A stretch of DNA of 7,393 nucleotides from Acidimicrobiaceae bacterium. Its GTDB lineage: Bacteria > Actinomycetota > Acidimicrobiia > Acidimicrobiales > Palsa-688. The notes beneath the pieces are model-generated. The model saw only the letters and a list, made by a program, of their open reading frames with translations. It had not been told where the DNA came from and searched no databases. The translations under genes were made by a program, and so were the position numbers. Positions 1 through 5,342 of the stretch are shown one piece after another. The stretch is taken from contig DAHWQF010000156.1 in assembly GCA_027334785.1 (NCBI GenBank), positions 1-7,393 on the forward strand, written 5' to 3'. The number at the start of each line of letters is the position of its first letter. Position 1 is the stretch's first letter.

Positions 1-115
1 CAAAGGCACGCCAGTCGTACATGGACCGGGGCCGGAAAAAGCTGGCCGTGAACGCGACCGTGAGCACCGAGTCGAAAATGACGAGCCCCCATAGCCCGTA
101 GGCGTAGTCAGCCAT
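1..115 (-). CDS. Membrane protein N-terminus, isoprenylcysteine methyltransferase-like (partial)
   Basis: Reading leftward from the ATG at 115, 38 codons stay open to the window edge, so only the N-terminus is visible. The protein begins MADYAYGLWGLVIFDS, has a hydrophobic first helix (about residues 7-26), then FFRPRSMYDWRAF. The pattern YGLW..VI..S......SF..PR...DWR.F is one I recall from the start of membrane methyltransferases of the isoprenylcysteine carboxylmethyltransferase-like group. The catalytic C-terminal part lies outside, so the function is tentative. A longer in-frame start exists at ATG 169 (18 more residues, MKTAGLHEIF...). Those codons lose the strong G/C third-position bias seen after 115, and neither start has a clear Shine-Dalgarno sequence, so I prefer 115. 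It is co-directional with the kinase gene upstream, with a gap of about 184 bp. Confidence 0.6.
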   Translation of the reverse strand, partial: MADYAYGLWGLVIFDSVLTVAFTASFFRPRSMYDWRAF

Positions 116-299
116 AGCACGAGCTTCGGCCCTGGTTGCGAAGATCTCGTGAAGCCCTGCGGTTTTCATGGGCCGGGGCACGGGCCCGGTCACCCTTGTC
201 CCCTCGTCCCTAGGCTGGGCCCCCTGCGCCCCGGCGGGCGAAGACGTGCCGGCGCCCTGCCCACCCCATGGGACCGTCGGGCGCCTGGGCGCCGGGTAG

Positions 300-1634
300 C
301 TAGCCTCCGGCTAATGCCTCTCTTTGAAGGGCCGGCAGCACCACCTTGAAGCGGGAGCCCCGTCCAGGAGTGCTCTCCACGTCGATACGGCCCTCGTGGG
401 CGCGTACCAGCTCCCTAACGATGGCGAGGCCGATGCCGCTGCCGCCAGTGGACCTCGACCCTGAGCGGTCGCCCCGCCAAAAGCGGGTGTAAATGTGGCC
501 CAGGTCTTCGGGGTCGATCCCGACACCGGTGTCGGCCACCTCCACGAAGGCCTCCGGGCCCTCGCGCCCTACCGTGAGCGAAACCTTCCCACCCGGCTCC
601 GTATAGGCGAGGGAATTGGACAGCAAGTTGGCGACGACCTGCTCAATGCGCTCGGGGTCCCCGAGGGCCCAGGCCGCGGTGCACCCCGAGCTGAAGGTAA
701 TGCCCGCCTGGGTGAACCGGGCGGCGAAGGCCTGGCCGACGGTCTTCGCGACCTCGGCCAGGTCGATCGGGGCCTTGTCGAGGAGGAGGCCGGGCCGCTC
801 GGCATCGGCGAGGCGGGAGAGGTCTTCCAAGAGCCGGGCCGTCCGGGTGGCCTCGTCGTGCATGGCAGCTAGGTTTTCCGGCAAGGGCAGGAGGCCGTCC
901 TCCGCAGCCTCGATGCGGGAGAGCAAGCCGTTGACCGGTGTGCGCAGCTCGTGGGCGAGGTCGGCCACGCTTTCCTTGCGCAGTTCCTCCTCGTGGCCGA
1001 GGGTCTCGGCCAGCCGGTTCAAGGCCCGGCCTACTGCGCGGACCTCCGGCTCGCCGCCGGCCTCGACGCGCGCCTCGAGGTCTCCCCGCTCGAGGCGCTC
1101 GGCCGTGGCCCGGATACGCCGGAGCGGCCTCGAGAGGGCCTCGGCGAGCACCAGCCCGACGACGAGGGCCGCGAACGCCGCCACCCCAGCGGCCACCAGG
1201 TGGAGCCGGTCGAGCGAGCCTTTGAGTTGCTGGTCCTCCTTGGAGAGGAGCACCCCGTTGGCGTAGGAGACCGACACGGTCGCCAGGCGACGCCCGTGGA
1301 GGAGGACCGGGGCGCGGGCCAACCTTCCCGCAGGCAACGGGCCCGCCTGGACTACCCGCCCGTCGGGCAGGAGCAACGACAGGCGGAGCCCGTCCAGGGC
1401 GGCCAGGTGCCCGAGCTCGGTGCGGGCGTCTGGCGTCCAGCCCCCCGAGCCCTCGTGTACGGCGGCGGCCACGCTCGCTACGTGCCCCGCTTGGACAGCA
1501 AGGCGTGCCCGTGCGGCTCGCTCGAGGCGGGAGCTGAGCCCCATGTTGCCGATGAAGGCTGCCAGCCCGACTGCCGCCACGGCAACGGCCACTAGGGCGA
1601 GGCCGAGGCGTGCCCTTAGGCCCGGGCGCCTCAT
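300..1634 (-). CDS. HAMP-domain sensor histidine kinase
   Basis: A 444-residue membrane sensor kinase that should autophosphorylate on histidine and pass the phosphate to the response regulator encoded just upstream. In order: basic N-terminus and TM1 (about 10-30), an extracytoplasmic sensor of about 110 residues (35-143), TM2 (about 144-167), HAMP (about 168-220), and a HisKA dimerisation helix with H228 in the H-box AHELRTP. The HATPase_c domain follows: N-box NLLSNS (N340), G1 box DTGVGI (368-373), F-box IYTRFWRGDRS (381-391), G2 box GGSGIGLAIV. All catalytic boxes are intact. The ATG overlaps the regulator's stop codon as ATGA (1631-1634), which implies translational coupling. The sensor region has no obvious Cys/Met/His metal-ligand cluster, so the signal is unknown; a copper or envelope-stress role is inferred only from context. 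Codons about 17-38 are duplicated exactly near 3.5 kb. Confidence 0.96.
   Translation of the reverse strand: MRRPGLRARLGLALVAVAVAAVGLAAFIGNMGLSSRLERAARARLAVQAGHVASVAAAVHEGSGGWTPDARTELGHLAALDGLRLSLLLPDGRVVQAGPLPAGRLARAPVLLHGRRLATVSVSYANGVLLSKEDQQLKGSLDRLHLVAAGVAAFAALVVGLVLAEALSRPLRRIRATAERLERGDLEARVEAGGEPEVRAVGRALNRLAETLGHEEELRKESVADLAHELRTPVNGLLSRIEAAEDGLLPLPENLAAMHDEATRTARLLEDLSRLADAERPGLLLDKAPIDLAEVAKTVGQAFAARFTQAGITFSSGCTAAWALGDPERIEQVVANLLSNSLAYTEPGGKVSLTVGREGPEAFVEVADTGVGIDPEDLGHIYTRFWRGDRSGSRSTGGSGIGLAIVRELVRAHEGRIDVESTPGRGSRFKVVLPALQREALAGG
1521..1585 (+). repeat. 65-bp perfect direct repeat, copy 1 (within histidine kinase gene)
   Basis: These 65 bases are identical to 3499-3563 in the same orientation, with mismatches immediately outside both ends. 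Here they are native coding sequence: the complementary strand encodes kinase residues about 17-38, from the first transmembrane helix (AAVGLAAFIGN) to SSRLE. One end is the palindrome CTCGAG. Confidence 0.95.
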
Positions 1635-2365
1635 CTCGACGAGGGAGCTCTGGCGGCCACCGAGCGCGCCAGGCGGTAGCCGGTGCCGAAGACGGTTTCT
1701 ATGTAACGGGGGTGGCGGGGGTCGGCCTCGATCTTGCGCCGGAGGTTCTTCACGTGGGCGTCCATGGTGCGCTCGTAGCCCTCGTAGTCGTAACCCTGGA
1801 CGTGCTGGACGAGCTCGGCGCGGGTATACACCCGTCCCGGGTAGCGGGCGAGGGTTGTGAGCAGGCGGTACTCGGCCCGGGTGAGGTCGACCGCTTGGCC
1901 CTTGACCCGCACTTCATGGCTTACGGTGTCGACCTCCAAGGCCCCGTTGTCGAAGCTGAGCAGCTCGACGAGGGGGAAGTCGCTCTTTCGTGCCCGGCGG
2001 AGCACGGCCTGGGCACGGGCGGCGAGCTCACGGGGGCTGAAGGGCTTGGTCAGGTAGTCGTCTGCGCCAAGGCCAAGACCGCCGACCCGGTCGTCTTCGG
2101 TCGCCTTGGCCGTGAGCATGATTATCGGCACGTCCGAACGGGCCCTGATCTCCCGGGCGACGTCCTCACCAGGACGGTCGGGGAGCATCAGGTCGAGCAC
2201 CACCAGCGCCGGCTTCACCCGCTCCGCTGTAGCGAGGCCGTCAGCCCCGGTAGAGGCCACGTAGACCAAGAAGCCGTCCCGTTCCAGGTAAGCGCGCACG
2301 ACCGCCTGCACCGAGGGGTCGTCGTCCACCACGACAGCCCTTTTGTTGAGCTCGAGGTCGTCCAC
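1631..2365 (-). CDS. OmpR/PhoB-family DNA-binding response regulator
   Basis: A 244-residue two-component regulator of normal family length. The receiver domain (about 9-122) shows the acidic pocket D14-D15-D16, phosphoacceptor D58 in VVLDLMLPD, T85 in MLTAK and K107 in YLTKPF. The C-terminal winged-helix domain (about 140-235) has LTRAEYRLL, the recognition-helix stretch RTMDAHVKNLRRKI and the closing motif ETVFGTGYRL. It should bind DNA as a dimer after phosphorylation by the adjacent kinase and activate or repress transcription, probably including its own operon. The start is the GTG at 2365. Only a weak G-rich stretch (GGGCGGGA) precedes it, closer than usual, so a start a few codons downstream is possible. 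It lies 84 bp downstream of the SHOCT gene and overlaps the kinase gene by 4 nt, which supports a three-gene operon. Confidence 0.96.
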   Translation of the reverse strand: MDDLELNKRAVVVDDDPSVQAVVRAYLERDGFLVYVASTGADGLATAERVKPALVVLDLMLPDRPGEDVAREIRARSDVPIIMLTAKATEDDRVGGLGLGADDYLTKPFSPRELAARAQAVLRRARKSDFPLVELLSFDNGALEVDTVSHEVRVKGQAVDLTRAEYRLLTTLARYPGRVYTRAELVQHVQGYDYEGYERTMDAHVKNLRRKIEADPRHPRYIETVFGTGYRLARSVAARAPSSR

Positions 2366-2407
2366 CAGTCCCGCCCCGCCAGGCCCTCTAGAGCCGTACC
2401 ACCTGAT

Positions 2408-2430
2408 GGCCTCCCTGGGCCGGGGTGGCC
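2408..2430 (-). terminator. Intercistronic hairpin between SHOCT gene and response regulator
   Basis: The sequence can fold as GGCC-T-CCC, a 7-nt loop, then GGG-T-GGCC: seven pairs interrupted by one T-T mismatch. It sits in the 84-bp gap between the SHOCT stop codon and the regulator's GTG. No T-tract follows it on the minus strand, so it is not a standard intrinsic terminator. It could modulate read-through or mRNA processing, lowering the two-component genes relative to the SHOCT gene. It could also be chance in GC-rich DNA. Confidence 0.25.
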
Positions 2431-2449
2431 TCAGGCAGGCTGGCCGCCG

Positions 2450-2728
2450 TCACCACGCGCCTCCCGTCGGCGCGGTCGGCCCGGTCCCGCCGCCTGTCCT
2501 GATCAGCTCGCGTGTGGCCCGGTACTGCTCCTGGTCGATCTCGCCCCGCGCCAGGCGCTCGTCCAAGATGGAGAGGGCATCGCGCCTACCACCCGGCAGG
2601 CCTGGCCCCCGGGTGGTCCTCACGAGGGCATAGATCCCCCAGCCGACCAGGCCCCAAAAGGCGAGCATCAACAGGAGACCGAGCACCCCCTGCCACCAGC
2701 CCCAGCCACTCCCGTACCAGAACATCAT
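2450..2728 (-). CDS. Small SHOCT-domain membrane protein
   Basis: A 92-residue protein with a Trp/Gly-rich N-terminus (MMFWYGSGWGWW), one transmembrane helix (about 14-36) and a C-terminal SHOCT-type helix pair (about 50-78; core ILDERLARGEIDQEQYRATREL). SHOCT (short C-terminal) domains are common at the ends of small bacterial membrane proteins and are thought to mediate oligomerisation. The biochemical role here is unknown. A strong ribosome binding site GGAGGTGG (2735-2742) lies 6 nt before the ATG at 2728, which fixes the start. It is the first gene of the minus-strand operon with the response regulator and kinase, and it faces the palindromic operators. Small SHOCT proteins are, to my knowledge, often found beside copper-handling and two-component genes in high-GC bacteria. 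That association is consistent with the operators but proves nothing about function. Confidence 0.88.
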   Translation of the reverse strand: MMFWYGSGWGWWQGVLGLLLMLAFWGLVGWGIYALVRTTRGPGLPGGRRDALSILDERLARGEIDQEQYRATRELIRTGGGTGPTAPTGGAW

Positions 2729-2790
2729 CTCGGACCACCTCCACGTGCGCCCCCAGCAATGTCTGGACGCGTCGCCTCCAGGATGGCGTG

Positions 2791-2809
2791 CAGGTACCCC
2801 TAGGGGGTA
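2791..2809 (-). promoter_or_regulatory. CsoR-like operator A, SHOCT/two-component side
   Basis: Read on the minus strand this is TACCCCCTAGGGGTACCTG. Its first 15 bases are a near-perfect palindrome matching the C-run/TA/G-run style of CsoR-family copper-repressor operators (consensus about ATACCCCCTAGGGGTAT). The terminal TACCTG is a possible -10 hexamer for the SHOCT-RR-HK operon. It would place transcription start near 2784 and leave a leader of about 55 nt before the SHOCT ATG. The repeat is directly seen; the CsoR assignment comes from resemblance, and the promoter reading is inference. Confidence 0.6.
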
Positions 2810-2845
2810 GAGGCTTAAGTCACGAGCGAAAGGGCATCATGGCCC

Positions 2846-2864
2846 TACCCCCTAGGGGTATCTG
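2846..2864 (+). promoter_or_regulatory. CsoR-like operator B, DoxX side
   Basis: TACCCCCTAGGGGTATCTG on the plus strand matches operator A in 18 of 19 positions when A is read on the opposite strand. The shared 15-bp palindromic core is identical. Centres are about 51 bp apart, close to five helical turns, so two regulator oligomers could bind the same DNA face. The end TATCTG is a possible -10 hexamer for the DoxX-like gene, giving transcription start near 2871. That would exclude the ATG at 2865 as a start codon and suits the GTG at 2901. Confidence 0.62.
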
Positions 2865-2884
2865 ATGGGCAGACTAGGAATGGT

Positions 2885-2892
2885 GGAAAGGA
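2885..2892 (+). promoter_or_regulatory. Ribosome binding site deciding the DoxX-like start
   Basis: GGAAAGGA lies 8 nt before the GTG at 2901, a good Shine-Dalgarno match and spacing. The upstream in-frame ATGs at 2865 and 2880 have no comparable site at a usable distance, and 2865 is only 4 nt from operator B. Confidence 0.6.
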
Positions 2893-2900
2893 AAAACGCC

Positions 2901-3494
2901 GTGCCAGTCGTCAAGGAAGGAAATAGCACGCGCTGCGTGTCACCCTGGCCCATGAGCGCCCTGCGGGTCGTCTTCGGGGTCATCTGGTGCATTGACGCCA
3001 CGTTGAAGTGGCTACCCGGGTTCCGGGCGACCTACATGTCCACGATCATGGGCATCGCCAACGGCCAGCCTGCCTGGCTAAAGCCGTGGTTCAGGTTTTG
3101 GGTAGACCTCCAGCACCCGAGGGCGATGTTCTTCGCCTACTTGGTCGCCGTCGTGGAGTCCCTCATTGCGGTGGCGCTCCTGTTCGGCTTCGCAAAGAAG
3201 CTCACCTACGCCTCGGCCGCCATTTTCTCCCTCCTCATCTGGGCGACAGCAGAGGGCTTCGGCGGCCCTTACACTTCCGGGGCCTCCGATATAGGGACCG
3301 CGGTTATCTACGCGGTCGTGTTCTTGGGCCTGCTCGCCCTGAGCTACTACGCCGGCCCTTCTCCCTACAGCGCCGATTACTACCTGGAGAAGCGCTTTTC
3401 GTGGTGGTGGCGGCTGGCCGAGGCACGTCGCCCTGAGCGCACAGACAGCTCTGCACCAGGAGCCGCTGCTCTACGACCGACTCACCTGCGATGA
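2901..3494 (+). CDS. DoxX/DoxD-like integral membrane protein
   Basis: With the GTG start this is a 197-residue protein with four predicted transmembrane helices: about 18-38, 74-97, 101-118 and 129-151. This layout matches DoxX/DoxD-like proteins, which include the small subunit of thiosulfate:quinone oxidoreductase and membrane partners in thiol-stress defence. Conserved-looking features are a first helix ending IDATLKWLPGF, the aromatic loop AWLKPWFRFW, and GPYTSGASDIGTA before helix 4. A basic, Trp-rich cytoplasmic tail (FSWWWRLAEARRPER) follows. It is divergent from the SHOCT/two-component operon and lies behind a CsoR-like operator, suggesting induction by copper or related stress. The last 20 or so residues look unconserved, and the stop codon falls only 4 bp before a duplicated fragment of the kinase gene, so the C-terminus may have been altered by that rearrangement. 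A longer start at 2865 (209 residues) is less likely. Confidence 0.82.
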   Translation: MPVVKEGNSTRCVSPWPMSALRVVFGVIWCIDATLKWLPGFRATYMSTIMGIANGQPAWLKPWFRFWVDLQHPRAMFFAYLVAVVESLIAVALLFGFAKKLTYASAAIFSLLIWATAEGFGGPYTSGASDIGTAVIYAVVFLGLLALSYYAGPSPYSADYYLEKRFSWWWRLAEARRPERTDSSAPGAAALRPTHLR

Positions 3495-3498
3495 GCAC

Positions 3499-3563
3499 CT
3501 CGAGGCGGGAGCTGAGCCCCATGTTGCCGATGAAGGCTGCCAGCCCGACTGCCGCCACGGCAA
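3499..3563 (+). repeat. 65-bp perfect direct repeat, copy 2 (displaced kinase-gene fragment)
   Basis: An exact copy of 1521-1585, starting 4 bp after the DoxX-like stop codon. Read on the minus strand it still encodes AVGLAAFIGNMGLSSRLE. It has no start codon of its own, no kinase sequence on either side, and runs into the DoxX-like gene, so it is a non-functional fragment. Perfect identity over 65 bp implies a recent duplication, gene conversion or an assembly join. The two copies are 1978 bp apart in direct orientation and bracket the kinase 5' end, regulator, SHOCT and DoxX-like genes. Confidence 0.93.
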
Positions 3564-3913
3564 GGACGGCTGGCGCGGAGCACGGGCTTCGCTTGGCTCA
3601 TGCAGGCCAACGGGGCTCAGTACCGACGACAGCTCACGCCATGCCAGGCGCGAGAACCAGTGCTGGAGCGGGACATCCGGGCACCCGGAACAAAAAAATC
3701 TTCACGGGGGTCTTGACAACAGCCTCCCCACAAATAAGTTACGACCTCAACTTCTCGGCCCCGGCACATCGCCCACGACGAGGGCCGCGTCGTTGCTCAG
3801 GCTTTCAGAGGCTCCTCGGTCCCTTGGTCGCCATGACCGGCTCAAGGTGGTGCCCGGGAAGGCCGAACCAGCCGCACCAGTCGAGCGCGCCGGCTGTGGC
3901 CCGTCTCCGCCGG
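3564..3913. other. Intergenic stretch without a convincing gene
   Basis: Between the repeat and the end of the glycosyltransferase-like gene I see no supported coding region. Plus-strand frames are open for a while but give low-complexity, Arg/Pro/Ala-rich translations of the kind GC-rich DNA produces by chance, and no good ribosome binding site. The stretch holds a run of seven A (around 3692-3698), a promoter-like element (3713-3740) and a small stem (3775-3793, ACGACG/CGTCGT with a 7-nt loop). It is locally more AT-rich around 3690-3760 than its surroundings, as expected of a regulatory region or an insertion scar. Confidence 0.6.
3713..3740 (+). promoter_or_regulatory. Orphan sigma-70-like promoter
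   Basis: A perfect -35 hexamer TTGACA (3713-3718) is followed after 16 bp by TAAGTT (3735-3740), a moderate -10 match in an AT-rich patch. No plus-strand gene follows. Transcription would run into the 3' end of the minus-strand glycosyltransferase-like gene as antisense RNA. It could also be the leftover promoter of a gene lost at this junction. Sequence match only. Confidence 0.4.
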
Positions 3914-5074
3914 TCAAGGCGCCATCTTCGGCATGCGTTCCCGCCGGATCGGAGCGCGAGCGATGTTCGCTCGGTGCTGGCGGAGAGCGTCTTCGTAGGT
4001 GGTGGCAGGGTCGAGTAGGAACGCCGCACCCTCGAGGAGATCAGGAAGGCGGGCGCGCAGCCTTTGGCACTGCATGTCGGGGATCGTCGGGCCGTCGTAG
4101 TCATAGCTGTAGGCACCGAGATAGGGATAGTCGGGGTTATCGGGGAGCACCGAGTAGAAGGGCACCCCGTTCGAGAAGGATTCAGCCCAGTTGCCCCCCG
4201 AGATCGTGAGCCAGGGGGTGCCGACGCAGAGCGCGAGAAATGAGAACCCGCTGTGGGGGGACACCAGGAGGTCACAGGTTTCGAGCAGTGCGGCCTGATT
4301 CCAAAGTCCGATGTCGCAGCAGTCGATGATGTCATCACCAGAGGCGAGGATCCTGCTGAAGTCGCGACCGCTGTAACGGGTAGTCGTGAGGTGGCGATGC
4401 CGGCCCGTTTTCCTGCTTCCGGTGAGGTAGAAGCGGACGTCAGCGAACCGACCTCGCAACGCGCCGATGATCTCGATCCAGGCCTCGGGGCGGGGGTACT
4501 GGGCGGCTGGGCCAGAACCGGCCGGGAGGATAGCGATCTTCGGGCCGGCGTGGGCGTAACGACGGGCGAAGTCACGCGCTTGGGTCGGGACCTGTAGTCC
4601 CATTCGGGCGGCAGCGTAGTAACTGAGGCCTTCGGGAAGCGTGAGCTCGGGGAACAGAGATCCCCGTCCGCGGCGGACGACAAGCTCTGCCTCGGTGCGC
4701 GCGTAGTAGGCAAGCGTCGCTTCTTCCTCCCAGCCGAGGGACGGCTCGTGGCCCTCCGGTCGGTCGCCGCGGCCGATGAGCAGCGCGTTCTCCTCGACCT
4801 CCAAGCGCAGCAGGTTGTTGTCCACCACGTAGTCCCACTCCCGGGGCATCTCCGGGATAGACAGGTCGCACGTCCCGGGATCGCCGACAGGCACGCGGTA
4901 GACGCCAGCGATCCATGGCTCTCCGGCACAAAGCTCCCAAGGAGCACCGTCGGAGAGAGCGACGTGCACCTCGCTACCCGGGTCGGCGTCATGGAAGCGC
5001 TTCGCGTACTGGATCGCCTCGAGGACGTGCCCAAGGGGTGAGTAATAGACGTGGTTCACCAAGATCGAGGTCAT
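3914..5074 (-). CDS. Glycosyltransferase family 9-like (GT-B fold) protein
   Basis: A 386-residue soluble protein. The N-terminal half begins with the Rossmann-like strand TSILVNHVYYSPLGHVLEAI, as in GT-B enzymes. The C-terminal half has AILPAGSGPAAQYPRPEAWIE (from about 181), resembling the nucleotide-sugar region HPG....KRWP...W of family 9 heptosyltransferases. LLETCDLLVSPHSGF..LA..VGTPWLTISGG (about 264-294) parallels the family's A.LLI..DSG..HLA...GTP.V..FG. I infer transfer of a sugar to a surface glycan or glycoconjugate; donor and acceptor are unknown, and overall similarity to characterised enzymes appears weak. The ATG at 5074 is preferred over GTG 5080 because AGAGAAGG (5080-5087) sits 5 nt upstream of the ATG. 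It stands alone on this strand, divergent from the sugar kinase. A C-rich-sounding but non-clustered set of cysteines (e.g. 251-252 in DDIIDCCD) has no evident role. Confidence 0.72.
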   Translation of the reverse strand: MTSILVNHVYYSPLGHVLEAIQYAKRFHDADPGSEVHVALSDGAPWELCAGEPWIAGVYRVPVGDPGTCDLSIPEMPREWDYVVDNNLLRLEVEENALLIGRGDRPEGHEPSLGWEEEATLAYYARTEAELVVRRGRGSLFPELTLPEGLSYYAAARMGLQVPTQARDFARRYAHAGPKIAILPAGSGPAAQYPRPEAWIEIIGALRGRFADVRFYLTGSRKTGRHRHLTTTRYSGRDFSRILASGDDIIDCCDIGLWNQAALLETCDLLVSPHSGFSFLALCVGTPWLTISGGNWAESFSNGVPFYSVLPDNPDYPYLGAYSYDYDGPTIPDMQCQRLRARLPDLLEGAAFLLDPATTYEDALRQHRANIARAPIRRERMPKMAP

Positions 5075-5342
5075 GCCCACCTTCTCTGTTTCGTTCCTGG
5101 ACGGGCACCATGGCAGGGCGGCACGCGGAACGTAAAGCTATCTTATCTGTAAGAGAAGCCTTCCCAGGTAGGAAGGACCTGGTCAGGACTTTAATGACGC
5201 GTCAGCAGCAAGGTCGGGCTTGTGGGGCGCTATTGTAGCAGGTCAATGCGTTATCCACGTCGATTGCCGAGCACAGATAAGCGCGTCTCCTACGTTGATT
5301 TGACCCGAAAATTCCCCATCCACTTGCGCTAGCCGTAAGGCA
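5075..5342. promoter_or_regulatory. Divergent intergenic region between GT-like gene and sugar kinase
   Basis: This gap must carry promoters in both directions. On the minus strand TAAGAT (5140-5145) in an AT-rich patch is a possible -10 for the glycosyltransferase-like gene, without a good -35. Toward the kinase no hexamer pair is convincing. The centre holds several dyads: CCTTCC-6-GGAAGG (5159-5176), overlapped by CCAGGT-7-ACCTGG (5164-5182), and the perfect palindrome TGACGCGTCA (5195-5204). One or more may be an operator for a sugar-responsive regulator encoded elsewhere. Confidence 0.45.
5195..5204. promoter_or_regulatory. Perfect 10-bp palindrome TGACGCGTCA, candidate operator
   Basis: A fully symmetrical site near the middle of the divergent region between the glycosyltransferase-like gene and the sugar kinase. 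Position suggests a regulator binding site, but I do not recognise it as belonging to a known family, and short GC-rich palindromes occur by chance. Confidence 0.3.

Noticed and set aside
170..299. Candidate terminator stem GGCGC-CTGG-GCGCC (around 280-293) after the histidine kinase gene.
   Set aside because: Five-pair stem with no T-run in DNA that is full of GC palindromes. Nothing else in this gap could be supported.
3561..3715. A plus-strand frame reading ...GFAWLMQANGAQYRRQL... looked briefly like a transposase or gene remnant.
   Set aside because: I recognise no family, it has no proper start, and it ends after about 50 codons. Chance in GC-rich DNA is equally likely.
3491..4018. Plus-strand open frame of 175 codons covering the second repeat copy.
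   Set aside because: It translates the antisense of the kinase fragment and then Arg/Pro/Ser-rich sequence, runs into the antisense of the glycosyltransferase-like gene, and has no ribosome binding site.
3805..5034. Long minus-strand frame (409 codons) overlapping the glycosyltransferase-like gene in another frame.
   Set aside because: Its translation is Ser/Arg/Pro/Thr-rich with no domain pattern. The other frame shows the GT-B motifs, a ribosome binding site and better codon bias.
5159..5176. CCTTCC-N6-GGAAGG resembles a CueR/MerR-type operator, which would be a second copper link.
   Set aside because: CueR sites as I know them have seven bases between the arms and sit directly after a TTGAC -35 element. 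Here the spacer is six bases and no such -35 precedes it.
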